Assembly (NCBI GenBank): GCA_963848355.1
Contig: CAWKDG010000002.1
Location: 580,829 to 644,828, forward strand
DNA: 64,000 bases
Reading direction: 5' to 3'
From: CAWKDG01 sp963848355
GTDB taxonomy: Bacteria > Actinomycetota > Acidimicrobiia > Acidimicrobiales > UBA8190
Under the pieces are notes generated by a model. It ran no database searches. It was not told the DNA's origin and saw only the letters and a program-made list of their open reading frames with translations. Below are positions 27,016 through 35,230 of the stretch, in pieces; the first letter of the stretch is position 1; the number at the start of each line of letters is the position of its first letter. Position numbers and translations under genes: made by a program.

Positions 27016-27078
27016 GACTCTCCTCGTCTGCCGGCCGTCGTCCGCCTGGGGACGGTCCGGCACCGCTGTGGGCACGAA

Positions 27079-27096
27079 TATTAGGGTGCCCGAATA
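27079..27096. promoter_or_regulatory. Palindromic operator for the DtxR-type repressor
   Basis: TATTAGGGTGCCCGAATA reads as an imperfect palindrome (TATTnGGG-nn-CCCnAATA; only three of nine base pairs fail). It resembles DtxR/IdeR-type iron boxes (TTAGG...CCTAA). It lies 64 bp before the binding-protein start and 101 bp before the divergent dtxR-type gene, so it could control both. It is AT-rich against a GC-rich background. Confidence 0.6.
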
Positions 27097-27153
27097 CTTT
27101 TCGTCAACCTCCCCACTACATCAAGATAAGGGAAGGATGAAAAGGAGGTACGG

Positions 27154-27186
27154 GTGACCGACCATATCCACGGAGACGCTCGGTAG
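27154..27186 (+). other. Possible ten-codon leader ORF before the dtxR-type gene
   Basis: GTG at 27154 is preceded by AAAGGAGG at ideal spacing and reads V-T-D-H-I-H-G-D-A-R, then TAG. The TAG overlaps the proposed -10 of the regulator. If the regulator's transcript starts further upstream, this could be a leader peptide; otherwise the match is chance. Confidence 0.25.
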
Positions 27187-27189
27187 GAT
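27184..27189 (+). promoter_or_regulatory. Candidate -10 box, dtxR-type gene
   Basis: TAGGAT seven bases before GTG 27197, favouring a leaderless mRNA beginning at that GTG. Confidence 0.35.
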
Positions 27190-27196
27190 GGGCGCC

Positions 27197-27862
27197 GTGA
27201 CGGACGGCTTCCACCCCCCGGTCGAGGAGTACCTCGAGACGATCCATTCGTTGACCGAGGAAGGAACGCCGGTCATCCAGGCGCGGATCGCCCAGCGGTT
27301 GGGACGGACGGCACCGTCGGTGTCGGAGATGCTCGAGCGGCTGACCGACGACGGGTACGTCAGCCGCAGCGGACGCGTCATCGTGTTGACCGAGCGCGGT
27401 CGCACGTTGGCCGACAGCGTGATCCGCAAGCATCGTCTGGCCGAGCGGCTGCTCGTCGACATCATCGGGCTCCCGTGGCACAAGGCCCATCTCGAGGCCG
27501 GGCGCTGGGAGCATGTGATCTCCGACGAGGTCGAGACCCATCTGGTGGCGTTGCTCGGCAATCCGAGCACCTGCCCGCACGGCAATCCCATTCCGGGAGC
27601 CGACCTCGTCGACGATCCCGCGCCCCAGGTGAGCCTGGCCGATGTCGAACCAGGGGGGACGGTACGGCTCGAGAGGATCACCGAGGAGGTCGAGCTGGAC
27701 ATGGCCTCCCTCGAATACCTCGGGGAGCACGGGTGCATCCCCGGTCGTTCGGCGTTCGTGCGATCGCGGGCACCGGACGGGACCGTCACCTTGGAGATCG
27801 ACGGCGGCACCGTGGCGCTCGGGCCGGGGATCACCCAGCAGATGTTCGTCGCCGCTGTCTGA
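27197..27862 (+). CDS. DtxR/IdeR family metal-dependent repressor
   Basis: About 221 residues from GTG 27197 (VTDGFHPPVEEYLETIHSL); ATG 27188 is the alternative. The winged helix IQARIAQRLGRTAPSVSEML, recognition part LTDDGYVSRSG, then dimer and metal residues (RKHRLAERLLVDIIGLPWHK, EVETHLVALLGNPSTCPHGN) including the Cys and His ligands, and a C-terminal SH3/FeoA-like domain (VRLERITEEVELDMASLEYL). It represses iron uptake when Fe(II) is plentiful. It is transcribed divergently from the Fbp operon, whose control region carries the palindrome at 27079. Manganese sensing (MntR-like) cannot be excluded. Confidence 0.87.
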   Translation: MTDGFHPPVEEYLETIHSLTEEGTPVIQARIAQRLGRTAPSVSEMLERLTDDGYVSRSGRVIVLTERGRTLADSVIRKHRLAERLLVDIIGLPWHKAHLEAGRWEHVISDEVETHLVALLGNPSTCPHGNPIPGADLVDDPAPQVSLADVEPGGTVRLERITEEVELDMASLEYLGEHGCIPGRSAFVRSRAPDGTVTLEIDGGTVALGPGITQQMFVAAV

Positions 27863-28084
27863 GTTTGGGGACTCTCTTCTGAACCAGTAATTCTATAGAT
27901 TTAGTTGTATTTTGGTGGCCGCCCGACTACTCTGCCGTGAGTGGCGACGCTCCTCATTCCCCCGACGATGGCAGGGGTGGTACGCCAGCCAGCAGGCGGG
28001 CGCTGTCCCGGATAGTCCCCCTCCGGGACGGCGGCCTGCGCGGCGGAAGCCGGATGGGGCTCGGGGGCGGTGGCCGACTCGGAC

Positions 28085-28125
28085 CCGCCGGCGGACTCCC
28101 CCGCCGGCGGACTCCCCCGCCGGCG
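28085..28125. repeat. 16-bp tandem repeat with palindromic core
   Basis: CCGCCGGCGGACTCCC occurs twice with a further nine bases of a third copy, and each unit holds the palindrome CCGCCGGCGG. It lies just beyond the stop of the cystathionine gamma-synthase gene and between convergent genes, so it may end transcription. The rest of the gap (27863-28084) holds an AT-rich patch at about 27890-27912 and nothing else recognisable. Confidence 0.6.
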
Positions 28126-28128
28126 CGA

Positions 28129-29283
28129 TCAACCGTCCAGTGCCTGAGCCAGGTCGGCCACGAGATCGTCCACGTTCTCGATCCCGACGGACAGACGGAC
28201 GAGTCGGGGATCGACGGCCAGCGGCGAGTGGGCCAGGACGGCGTGCGTCATCCGTCCCGGGTGTTCGATGAGCGACTCGACGGCTCCCAATGACTCGGCC
28301 AGGGTGAAGACACGCGTGCGGGTGACCATCGCCAGGGCCTCGTCTTCCCCTCCGGCATGCAGGAACGAGACGATCCCGCCGAACCCCCGCATCTGCTGCT
28401 TGGCCGTGCCATGGCGGGGATGCGAGACGAGGCCGGGGTAGTAGGTCGTCTCCACCAGCTCGTGGGAGTCCAGGAAGTCGGCCACCGCTTGCGCGTTGGT
28501 GCAATGACGCTCCATACGGAGGGCGAGGGTTTTCACTCCCCGTTGGATCAGGTAGCAGTCCCACGGACCGGGCACAGCGCCGGCGGCGTTCTGCAGGAAG
28601 GCGACCCGGTCGGCGACGTCGGCGTCGTCCAGGGCCACGAGGCCCCCGACGGCGTCCGAGTGGCCGCCGAGGTATTTCGTCGTCGAGTGCACGACGACGT
28701 CGGCACCGAGCGCCAACGGGTTCTGCAGATAGGGGGTGGCGAAGGTGTTGTCCACGACCAAGGTGGCTCCCCGGGCGTGCGCGTACGCGGCGGTCGCCTC
28801 GATATCGACGATCGACAGCGACGGGTTGCTCGGGGTCTCGACCCACACCAGTCGGGTGTCGTCGCGCCAGATGGCATCGAGGCTGGCCCGGTCTCCGATG
28901 TCGGTGGTGGAGTAGTGGATGCCGGCCGGCTTGTGGACGCTGTCGACCAGCCGGAAGGTTCCTCCATAGGCGTCGAGGGGGAGAATGACGTGATCGCCCG
29001 GTCGCAGCAGAGCGCGCAAAACCGCATCTTCGGCGGCCAGACCGCTGGCGAACGCGTAAGCCACACGGGAATCCTCCAAGGAGGCCATCTGCTCCTCCAG
29101 AGAGGACCGCGTCGGGTTCCCCGATCGGGCGTATTCGTATCGCTGTTCGCCCCCCACCGTGCGCTGGCGATACGTGGTCGCCACGTGGACAGCGGGCACC
29201 ACCGACCCGGTGACGGGGTCAGGGTCCTGACCGGCGTGGATGGCGCGGGTCTCGAAACGGTGGCTCTGCGAGGAGGTGTCCAT
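28129..29283 (-). CDS. metB: Cystathionine gamma-synthase/lyase
   Basis: 384 residues of the Cys/Met metabolism PLP enzyme family. YEYARSGNPTRSSLEEQMAS opens the fold, YAFASGLAAEDAVLRAL binds PLP, LVVDNTFATPYLQNPLALGA holds the cofactor Asp, and DVVVHSTTKYLGGHSDAVGG has the Schiff-base Lys. It either makes cystathionine or cleaves it to cysteine. It begins 20 bp after the cystathionine beta-synthase gene on the same strand, which favours the lyase role (homocysteine to cysteine). MetB versus MetC/CGL cannot be settled from sequence alone. Confidence 0.87.
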   Translation of the reverse strand: MDTSSQSHRFETRAIHAGQDPDPVTGSVVPAVHVATTYRQRTVGGEQRYEYARSGNPTRSSLEEQMASLEDSRVAYAFASGLAAEDAVLRALLRPGDHVILPLDAYGGTFRLVDSVHKPAGIHYSTTDIGDRASLDAIWRDDTRLVWVETPSNPSLSIVDIEATAAYAHARGATLVVDNTFATPYLQNPLALGADVVVHSTTKYLGGHSDAVGGLVALDDADVADRVAFLQNAAGAVPGPWDCYLIQRGVKTLALRMERHCTNAQAVADFLDSHELVETTYYPGLVSHPRHGTAKQQMRGFGGIVSFLHAGGEDEALAMVTRTRVFTLAESLGAVESLIEHPGRMTHAVLAHSPLAVDPRLVRLSVGIENVDDLVADLAQALDG

Positions 29284-29303
29284 GGTCGTCCTACCCGTCG
29301 CGT

Positions 29304-30969
29304 CTAGGGGGCCGAGCGTCCGACAAGGGCGCCGAGGACATCCGACCGCGTCAGGATGCCCACCGGGTGTCCGGCGTCGAACACGAGAACGGCGCCGAAC
29401 TTCTCCATGCGCGACACGGCCATCTCCACCGGTTCACCCACGCCGATGGTGGGGAGGGGTGGTCCGATGACCTCGCTCACCGGCCGTGTCAGGAGGTCGT
29501 GATCCTGGAACGCGGCTTCGAGGAGATCGCGATCCTGCACGGAACCGAGAACCTCGGCGGCCACCACCGGCGGCTCGACCTTGAGCACCGGGACCTGCGA
29601 CACCCCGAACTCGCGCAGGATGGCGATGACGTCTCGGACGGAGTCATCGGGATGAACGTGAATGAGAGGTGGGAGATCGCCACCTTTGTTGGCGATCACC
29701 TCGCCCACCGATTGACCGCCGGAGCGCAGAAAACCGAAGTCGGCCATCCAGCCGTCGTTGTACAGCTTCGACAGGTAGCCGCGCCCGGAATCAGGAATGA
29801 GAACGACAACGACGTCGTCGGGTCCCAGCGGCCGTGACACCTGGAGGGCGGCCCACACGGCCGTCCCCGTCGACCCGCCCACCAGGATCCCTTCTTCGCG
29901 CGTGCACGCGCCGAGCGGTGAGAAACGAGTCCCGGTCGCTGACCATGACGACGGAGTCCACGACGCTCTGATCATAGGTGTCGGGCCAGAAGTCCTCTCC
30001 GATCCCTTCCACCAGATAGGGGCGTCCGCTCCCGCCGGAGTACACCGACCCCTCAGGGTCGGCGCCGACGATCTGAACGCCCGGGTTCTGGCCCTTCAGG
30101 AACCGCCCGACGCCTGTGATCGTTCCCCCGGTGCCGATACCAGCCACGAAATGCGTGACGCGCCCCGCCGTCTGGCGCCATATCTCAGGCCCCGTCGTGA
30201 CCTCATGAGCACGAGGATTGTCGGGATTCCCGTATTGATTGGGCTTGAAGGCTCCGGGTATCTCGGTGGCCAGCCGATCGGAGACCGAATAGTAGGAATC
30301 GCGGTGATCGGGCGCCACCGTCGTGGGACAGACCACCACCTCGGCTCCGTAGGCGCGTAGTAAGTCGATCTTCTCCGGGGCGATCTTGTCGGGCATGACG
30401 AACACGCAGTGGTAGCCCTTGCGGGCGGCCACGATGGCGAGGCCGACACCGGTATTGCCTGAGGTCGGTTCTACGATCGTGCCGCCGGCATGGAGGAGCC
30501 CGGCCTTCTCAGCGGCCTCGATCATGGCGAGGGCCGGGCGATCCTTCACGCTGCCGCCCGGATTGAGGAACTCCAACTTGGCCAGCAGATGGCACGACAG
30601 ATCGCGACCGACGCGGTCGAGCCGGACCAGAGGTGTGTCACCGACGAGGTCGAGCAGGGAGTGGGACACCTCCATCGGTGGTCCCGAGTCCGTCAACGGA
30701 AGCAACCGCACACCGGTCGGTACCACGCCGCCGGCATGATCGGCATAGAACGTGACGGGCAGACCGGCCGAATGAAGTCCGACGGCCGCCGCCAGCGCCG
30801 TCGGAGACCCGTCGGGCCCGACGACACCGACGTCCCTCGGGATACGGGAGCGGACCTCGGCCACGGTGGTCGGGCCGAGTGCCTTCTCAGGCATGCGAAC
30901 GACATGGCGAGCGCGCTCGATGAGCTGGTCAGGTACATCGTCGGTTCCCACGACGACCAGCACGTCCAT
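29304..30969 (-). CDS. cbs: Cystathionine beta-synthase with extra N-terminal domain, one frameshift
   Basis: ATG 30969 with TAGGCT six bases upstream. Residues 1-98 form an extension not usual in this enzyme (MDVLVVVGTDDVPDQL and PRDVGVVGPDGSPTALAAAV, alpha/beta-like). From Met99 it is standard: SLLDLVGDTPLVRLDR, the PLP lysine K142 in NPGGSVKDRPALAM, PTSGNTGVGLA, and AGIGTGGTITGVGRFLKGQN. One extra G near 29908 breaks the frame; after it come CTREEGILVGGSTGTAVWAA and two C-terminal CBS domains (IHVHPDDSVRDVIAILREFG, PTIGVGEPVEMAVSRMEKFG). It condenses serine with homocysteine. Full length about 554 residues. Confidence 0.85.
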
Positions 30970-30975
30970 GGTCCG

Positions 30976-30981
30976 AGCCTA
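30976..30981 (-). promoter_or_regulatory. Candidate -10 box of the CBS gene
   Basis: TAGGCT on the minus strand six bases before ATG 30969. It supports translation from this start and hence the N-terminal extension. Confidence 0.4.
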
Positions 30982-31087
30982 AATCATCTGGTAGCAAACG
31001 ATGGTCGATCGGCGCGCTTTTCGCTGGCGCACCAGTGGCTCATTCGGGGGTTCCGTCAGGGTTGCAATGAAAGACCAGACGGCACCG

Positions 31088-32890
31088 TCACGCTGTCGGA
31101 GGACAGAGGCCGGCGGTCACCGTGACCGCCACCCGAGACGGGCGGTCGACGGGCGCGACCAAGAGATGGGCCGCCCCCGGTGCCGATATGACTCTGCCCC
31201 CCGTGACGGCGGCGCACCATCCGCGGGGGTAGTGGACGCTCTGGGCGATGAAGATCGTCGTCGGCGCTCTCGTGTACTTCGGGACATAAGTCATGTGGAA
31301 GCTGCCGCTCTGAGGGTTGAAATTCACGGACGTCGGAGTGCCGGCGATCGCCTGCGGATACGTGCGGGAGAGCGCGCCGACGATCGGTGAGTAGGCGCCG
31401 GATGCGGTCACCAGGGCCTCGGATGTGCTCCCCGTCGGGTCCTTGTAGTACTTCCAGGAGTAATAGCTCCAGCCGACGCCGATCGTGTCCGCTTCCTTGG
31501 TGAGCGCCGCCACCAGAGCCGAGTTGGTGGTGGCGCCGAATTCACTCATGAACCACGCTGGGCCCCCCGGTTGTCGCTTCGACGAGAGCGGGGCACGCTC
31601 CTTCTCGTTGTTCAGGATCGACGTCAGTTCGTGCCTCTCGCACGCGCTCAGGTTGATCGGATTGCCCGTGACGAGAGAACGCTGAGGGCAGTAGACGTGA
31701 AAGTTGTACACGAGGTGGGGAAAGCTCATCGGCAGAAAGAGGGCAGAAAAGCCGTGGTCCGTGTATATGTCCGGCTCGATGAAGATCAGATGGTGAGGAT
31801 CGGCCGCTTCGATCGTGCTGATGAGTCCAGAGGACGGGTCCGTCGCCGGGCATGACACCTTTCTCTCCGTCCCTGGCATGGTCGGCGGGTGGGCCGTCCC
31901 CGTGTAGAAGCACTCCAGTGCGGTGGCGAACGCCGCCCGCTGAGTCTGCGTGACCTCGACCGAGAAGGGCTCGTTGTAGGGGTCGTAGCCGAGGATCCAC
32001 GGGTTGTTGCTGAAGTAGCGAGCGACCGTGCTCCAGACCAGGTCGAACTGCCCCTGGAGGTTGCCGACCACGTCGTTGGCCCAGAAATGTTGCTCGGCGA
32101 TATCGAGTGTCGGGTTTCTATAGTTCTGCGACCACCGCCCGCCGACGGGGACGATGGGCTTGCCATCAGTGCAGACCGCCCAGTTGGGTGCCCCCTCCCC
32201 GAGAAAGAGGTGGCTGTACACGTCCTGGTGCATGTCGAGGAGTGTGTAGACGCCGTCTCGACCGAGAAGGTCGACCGTCTTGGCGACATTGGCCAGGTAG
32301 CGGCGAGCGACCGAGGCCTTGAACTCGTGCGGATTTCCCGGTGACCCGGGGCTGCAGATGGACGGAGAGTTCGGTGATCCGGATCCCGGTTCGAGGCCCT
32401 CCCATTCGATGCCCAGGCGAACGACATTGAAGCCCAGCTTGGCGATCCGGGCGGCGTCGGCGGGACCGAAATTCCAGGGATGCCCCGGATCGGGATACAG
32501 CTCGAAGGGGGCCCGCTTGTAGACGGCATCGACCCCATGGAGCGTGACCACCCGTCCCTGGTGGTCGAAGAGATCGGGTCCGCCGGGGGACGAGAGCAGT
32601 CCCCTGACCTGGTCCTCCGTCGGCAGGCCCGAAGACTCGGCGGCAGGTCGGGCGCTGTACTGATAGGCGACCACCGGTCCGTGTCGCCACCCGGTGCGGA
32701 TCGTTCGGGCCCTCGCCGGCACAGAAGGCCGTCTCGCCGAGGCCGGCACCGGTGTCGCCACCACGAGCGCGGCGCAGGACGAGAGGACGAGAGCCAAGGC
32801 CACCGTCGGGCCCATCCTCCACCGGGACCAGCGGCGGGACACGACCAGGGCCAGCTGGCGGCGGCGTGGCACCTTATGAATTCGCCTCAT
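31088..32890 (-). CDS. Secreted GH5 glycoside hydrolase, endoglycoceramidase-like
   Basis: 600 residues from ATG 32890. Arg-rich N-terminus then MGPTVALALVLSSCAALVV and a cleavage-like PVPASA at about 47-52, so the enzyme is exported. GH5 core: NVVRLGIEWEGLEPGSG, LDMHQDVYSHLFLGEG, GYDPYNEPFSVEV (acid/base Glu307), LVYNFHVYCP, and WFMSEFGATTN (nucleophile Glu450). A C-terminal beta domain (SVNFNPQSGSFHMTYVPKYT) is usual for endoglycoceramidase-type GH5. It would cleave the glycan from a glycolipid or related beta-glycoside. The frame is open upstream of 32890 but without family features, so the start is uncertain. Confidence 0.82.
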   Translation of the reverse strand: MRRIHKVPRRRQLALVVSRRWSRWRMGPTVALALVLSSCAALVVATPVPASARRPSVPARARTIRTGWRHGPVVAYQYSARPAAESSGLPTEDQVRGLLSSPGGPDLFDHQGRVVTLHGVDAVYKRAPFELYPDPGHPWNFGPADAARIAKLGFNVVRLGIEWEGLEPGSGSPNSPSICSPGSPGNPHEFKASVARRYLANVAKTVDLLGRDGVYTLLDMHQDVYSHLFLGEGAPNWAVCTDGKPIVPVGGRWSQNYRNPTLDIAEQHFWANDVVGNLQGQFDLVWSTVARYFSNNPWILGYDPYNEPFSVEVTQTQRAAFATALECFYTGTAHPPTMPGTERKVSCPATDPSSGLISTIEAADPHHLIFIEPDIYTDHGFSALFLPMSFPHLVYNFHVYCPQRSLVTGNPINLSACERHELTSILNNEKERAPLSSKRQPGGPAWFMSEFGATTNSALVAALTKEADTIGVGWSYYSWKYYKDPTGSTSEALVTASGAYSPIVGALSRTYPQAIAGTPTSVNFNPQSGSFHMTYVPKYTRAPTTIFIAQSVHYPRGWCAAVTGGRVISAPGAAHLLVAPVDRPSRVAVTVTAGLCPPTA

Positions 32891-33062
32891 CCAGAGGAAC
32901 GGGTCACGGCCGCTCCTTCGACGCCTCCGACACTTCGCCAAGGCGATGGTAACCGCCACCGGTCGTCTTGTGACGTCACCCTTGCCCTGTGCTCCGCTCG
33001 GCTCCGGGGCACGGGCCGATAGGTTGCTAATCTCAGCGAAAACCTGGCTGCGGAGCATCCTC

Positions 33063-34088
33063 TTGACTTCCAACTCATGGGTCATCGTCGGCCTCGACAA
33101 CGGCGGCACGTCCAACAGTGCGACGGTTCTGAATGACTCGGGCCGCTTCCTGGTGGACAGGCTGGTCGAGAGCCCGAGCCGGGTCCGGGAGGGACCGGAG
33201 GTGGCGGTCGGTGCGCTCGTCGAGGCTCTCGACGACGTGCTCGTCCTCACCAACGTAGCCAGAGACTCGGTACGCGCCGTCGGTCTGGGAACGCCGGGTC
33301 CGGCCAGCGCCGACGGCGTGATCTCCTCGAGAGGGGCGACCAATTTCTCGGAGGCAGCTTGGCACGGCTTCGATTTTCGCGGCGTGTTGGAGCGTCATCT
33401 CGGTGTACCCGTCATCTACAACAACGACGGTAACGCCGCCGCCTTCTACGCGCACCACGCACACTTCGGACGCGCCGCCGCACTGCACTCTTCGGTCTCG
33501 GCAATCGTGGGGACAGGACTTGGGGGCGGGGTCGTCGAGGCCGGGCGTGTGATCCGCGGTGCGGCGGGAATGGCCGGCGAGCTCGGCCACGTCCACATCC
33601 CGATGGAGGGTCTTCTGGCCGAAGGGCAACCCGTTCCGCAATGCCAGTGCGGCTTCGTCGCCGACGCCGAGAGCGTGGCCTCTCTGACAGGGATCGAGAG
33701 GAATCTGCTTCCCTATTGGCTGACGCGCTTCCCCGACCACGAGCTCGCCACAGCGGGATCGATGGGCCAAGCGGCAAAACGCGTCCGTGCCCTGGCAGAC
33801 GCCGAAGATCCGCTGGCCCTCGCCATCTTCGCCCAGCAGGCGATGGCGCTGGGTCGACTTTTTACGATTGCCAGCAACTTCATCGATGCGAGCGCCTACT
33901 TCGTTGGTGGAGGAGTCGTTGAGGCTTCCCCCAAGTTCAGGGAATGGTTCGTCGAACGCGTCCGCATGAATACGTCGCTGCGCCAGGAGCAGCTCGAGTC
34001 GGCCACCTTCGCCGTGATTCCCGATCTCGACATGGCCGGTGCTCGAGGCGCCGCCCTGGCGGCCTTCGACTCATTCGGACGGCGTTGA
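33063..34088 (+). CDS. ROK family sugar kinase or regulator-type protein
   Basis: 341 residues from TTG 33063, seven bases after GGAG. VIVGLDNGGTSNSATVL is the phosphate-binding loop, VGLGTPGPASADGVI and YNNDGNAAAFYAHH follow, and VGTGLGGGVVEAGRVIRGAA then GMAGELGHVHIP is the ROK signature. The zinc motif is only partly kept: PQCQCGFVADAES has CxCG but lacks the final Cys of the usual GCLE. No DNA-binding domain is present, so a kinase (glucose or N-acetyl sugar) is likelier than a repressor. It is divergent from the GH5 gene, so it probably takes part in using released sugar. Confidence 0.78.
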   Translation: MTSNSWVIVGLDNGGTSNSATVLNDSGRFLVDRLVESPSRVREGPEVAVGALVEALDDVLVLTNVARDSVRAVGLGTPGPASADGVISSRGATNFSEAAWHGFDFRGVLERHLGVPVIYNNDGNAAAFYAHHAHFGRAAALHSSVSAIVGTGLGGGVVEAGRVIRGAAGMAGELGHVHIPMEGLLAEGQPVPQCQCGFVADAESVASLTGIERNLLPYWLTRFPDHELATAGSMGQAAKRVRALADAEDPLALAIFAQQAMALGRLFTIASNFIDASAYFVGGGVVEASPKFREWFVERVRMNTSLRQEQLESATFAVIPDLDMAGARGAALAAFDSFGRR

Positions 34089-34301
34089 TCCTCATCGAGA
34101 TCTGACAAAGTCATCGCTCATCGAGCGACCCGCTCACGCTCTATCTCGAGCAATGTCCCTGGACCTCAGCGGCCGAGGGACCTTTCGGATCTCGAGACGT
34201 CGGCCGCCTCCGTCCTGCGCACTGATTTTTCCTCGTCGTGGTAAAGGCTACGCACCGACATGTCGATCACCCAGGAAATTCGTCCTGCCAAGGAGCGGGG
34301 G

Positions 34302-35218
34302 ATGAGCGACTTCTCACAAGGACCGGGTTGGTGGATCGCCTCGGACGGAAAGTGGTATCCGCCCCATCTGCATCCGTCGTTTCAACCCACCCCATACTGG
34401 ACACCTGATTGGCCTCCGTCCGGATCAACGCACATGCCGATCACGGCTCATTCTGGCTCCAAACACCGGACCGCCTGGGTGGTCGGATCCTTCGTGGGCA
34501 TCGTCGCCGTCCTCGTTGCCATCGGGATCGGAATCGGACTGAACATCGGCTCCGCGCCGGGGCACGGGGGTGTCTTGACCGCGGACGAGGGAACGGTGGT
34601 CTTCTCTGACAACTTTCACAATCCCTATTCTGGGTGGCAGTCCGCCCCTGACTCTGGTGCGACATTCACGTACGAGAACGACACCTATGTGATCGTCCCC
34701 ACGGGCAACCTCCACTGGTTCGCCTTCGCCCCCTACCAGGAGCCCGTTCAACAGATGAGTGCGGCAGTGACAGCCACCGAGAGCGCGTCATCGCCTGTCG
34801 GTGCTGGGTTCGGAGTGATGTGCCTTCGTGGCGCTGGGAGTTCGCAGGTGAGATTGAGCGGGAACGACGGCCAATGGTTCATGAAAGCGAGTTCGTCGCC
34901 CTGAACGACGGCCAATGGTTCATCGAAGAGAATACCGGCGTACCCAGCCCCACTCGAGTGCCGAAAGTCCTGAAGCAGGGCGTCTCGCCTGCTGCCCTGA
35001 GGGCGGCAACGACGGTCGAAGGGGTGTGCGAGAGCCAAGCTAATGACCGAACCACCTCTCTCGACATGTTCGTCAACGGGACCGATGTGGCTGACGTCAA
35101 TGCAGTCACGCCACTACCGGGGACGGGTTGGCTCTCGGCCATCGTGGCAGACAGCCGTAAGACAGCGCCATCGAGAGTCTCCGCTACCGATTTCGTCGAG
35201 CGTTCCCTGGCTCAGTGA
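34302..35218 (+). CDS. Membrane-anchored protein with GWWxASDGKWYPP tag, frame broken
   Basis: ATG 34302 follows AGGAG. GWWIASDGKWYPPHLHP near the N-terminus is a tag typical of Acidimicrobiia membrane proteins. One helix (AWVVGSFVGIVAVLVAIGIG) precedes an extracellular domain of concanavalin-like strands (VVFSDNFHNPYSGWQSAPDS then GATFTYENDTYVIVPTGNLH). The frame breaks at about 34883-34903, where 21 bp (GAACGACGGCCAATGGTTCA plus T) occurs twice, 41 bp apart. Removing one 41-bp copy, or adding one base, restores a frame to TGA 35218 with DRTTSLDMFVNGTDVADVNA and PLPGTGWLSAIVADSRKT. Function unknown; a surface binding or sensing role is possible. Confidence 0.62.
34862..34923. repeat. Duplicated 21-bp segment that breaks a coding frame
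   Basis: GAACGACGGCCAATGGTTCA plus T occurs at 34862-34882 and 34903-34923. The 41-bp period is not a multiple of three, so the second copy lies in another frame. Confidence 0.75.
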
Positions 35219-35230
35219 GGCATCGCCTTC

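Noticed and set aside
27893..28846. Minus-strand open frame of 317 codons over the CGS gene end
   Set aside because: Arg-rich out-of-frame shadow of metB with no family sequence.
32891..33343. Upstream extension of the GH5 protein to 751 residues
   Set aside because: The added residues show no conserved features and overlap the ROK gene's start region on the other strand; the signal peptide fits the start at 32890.
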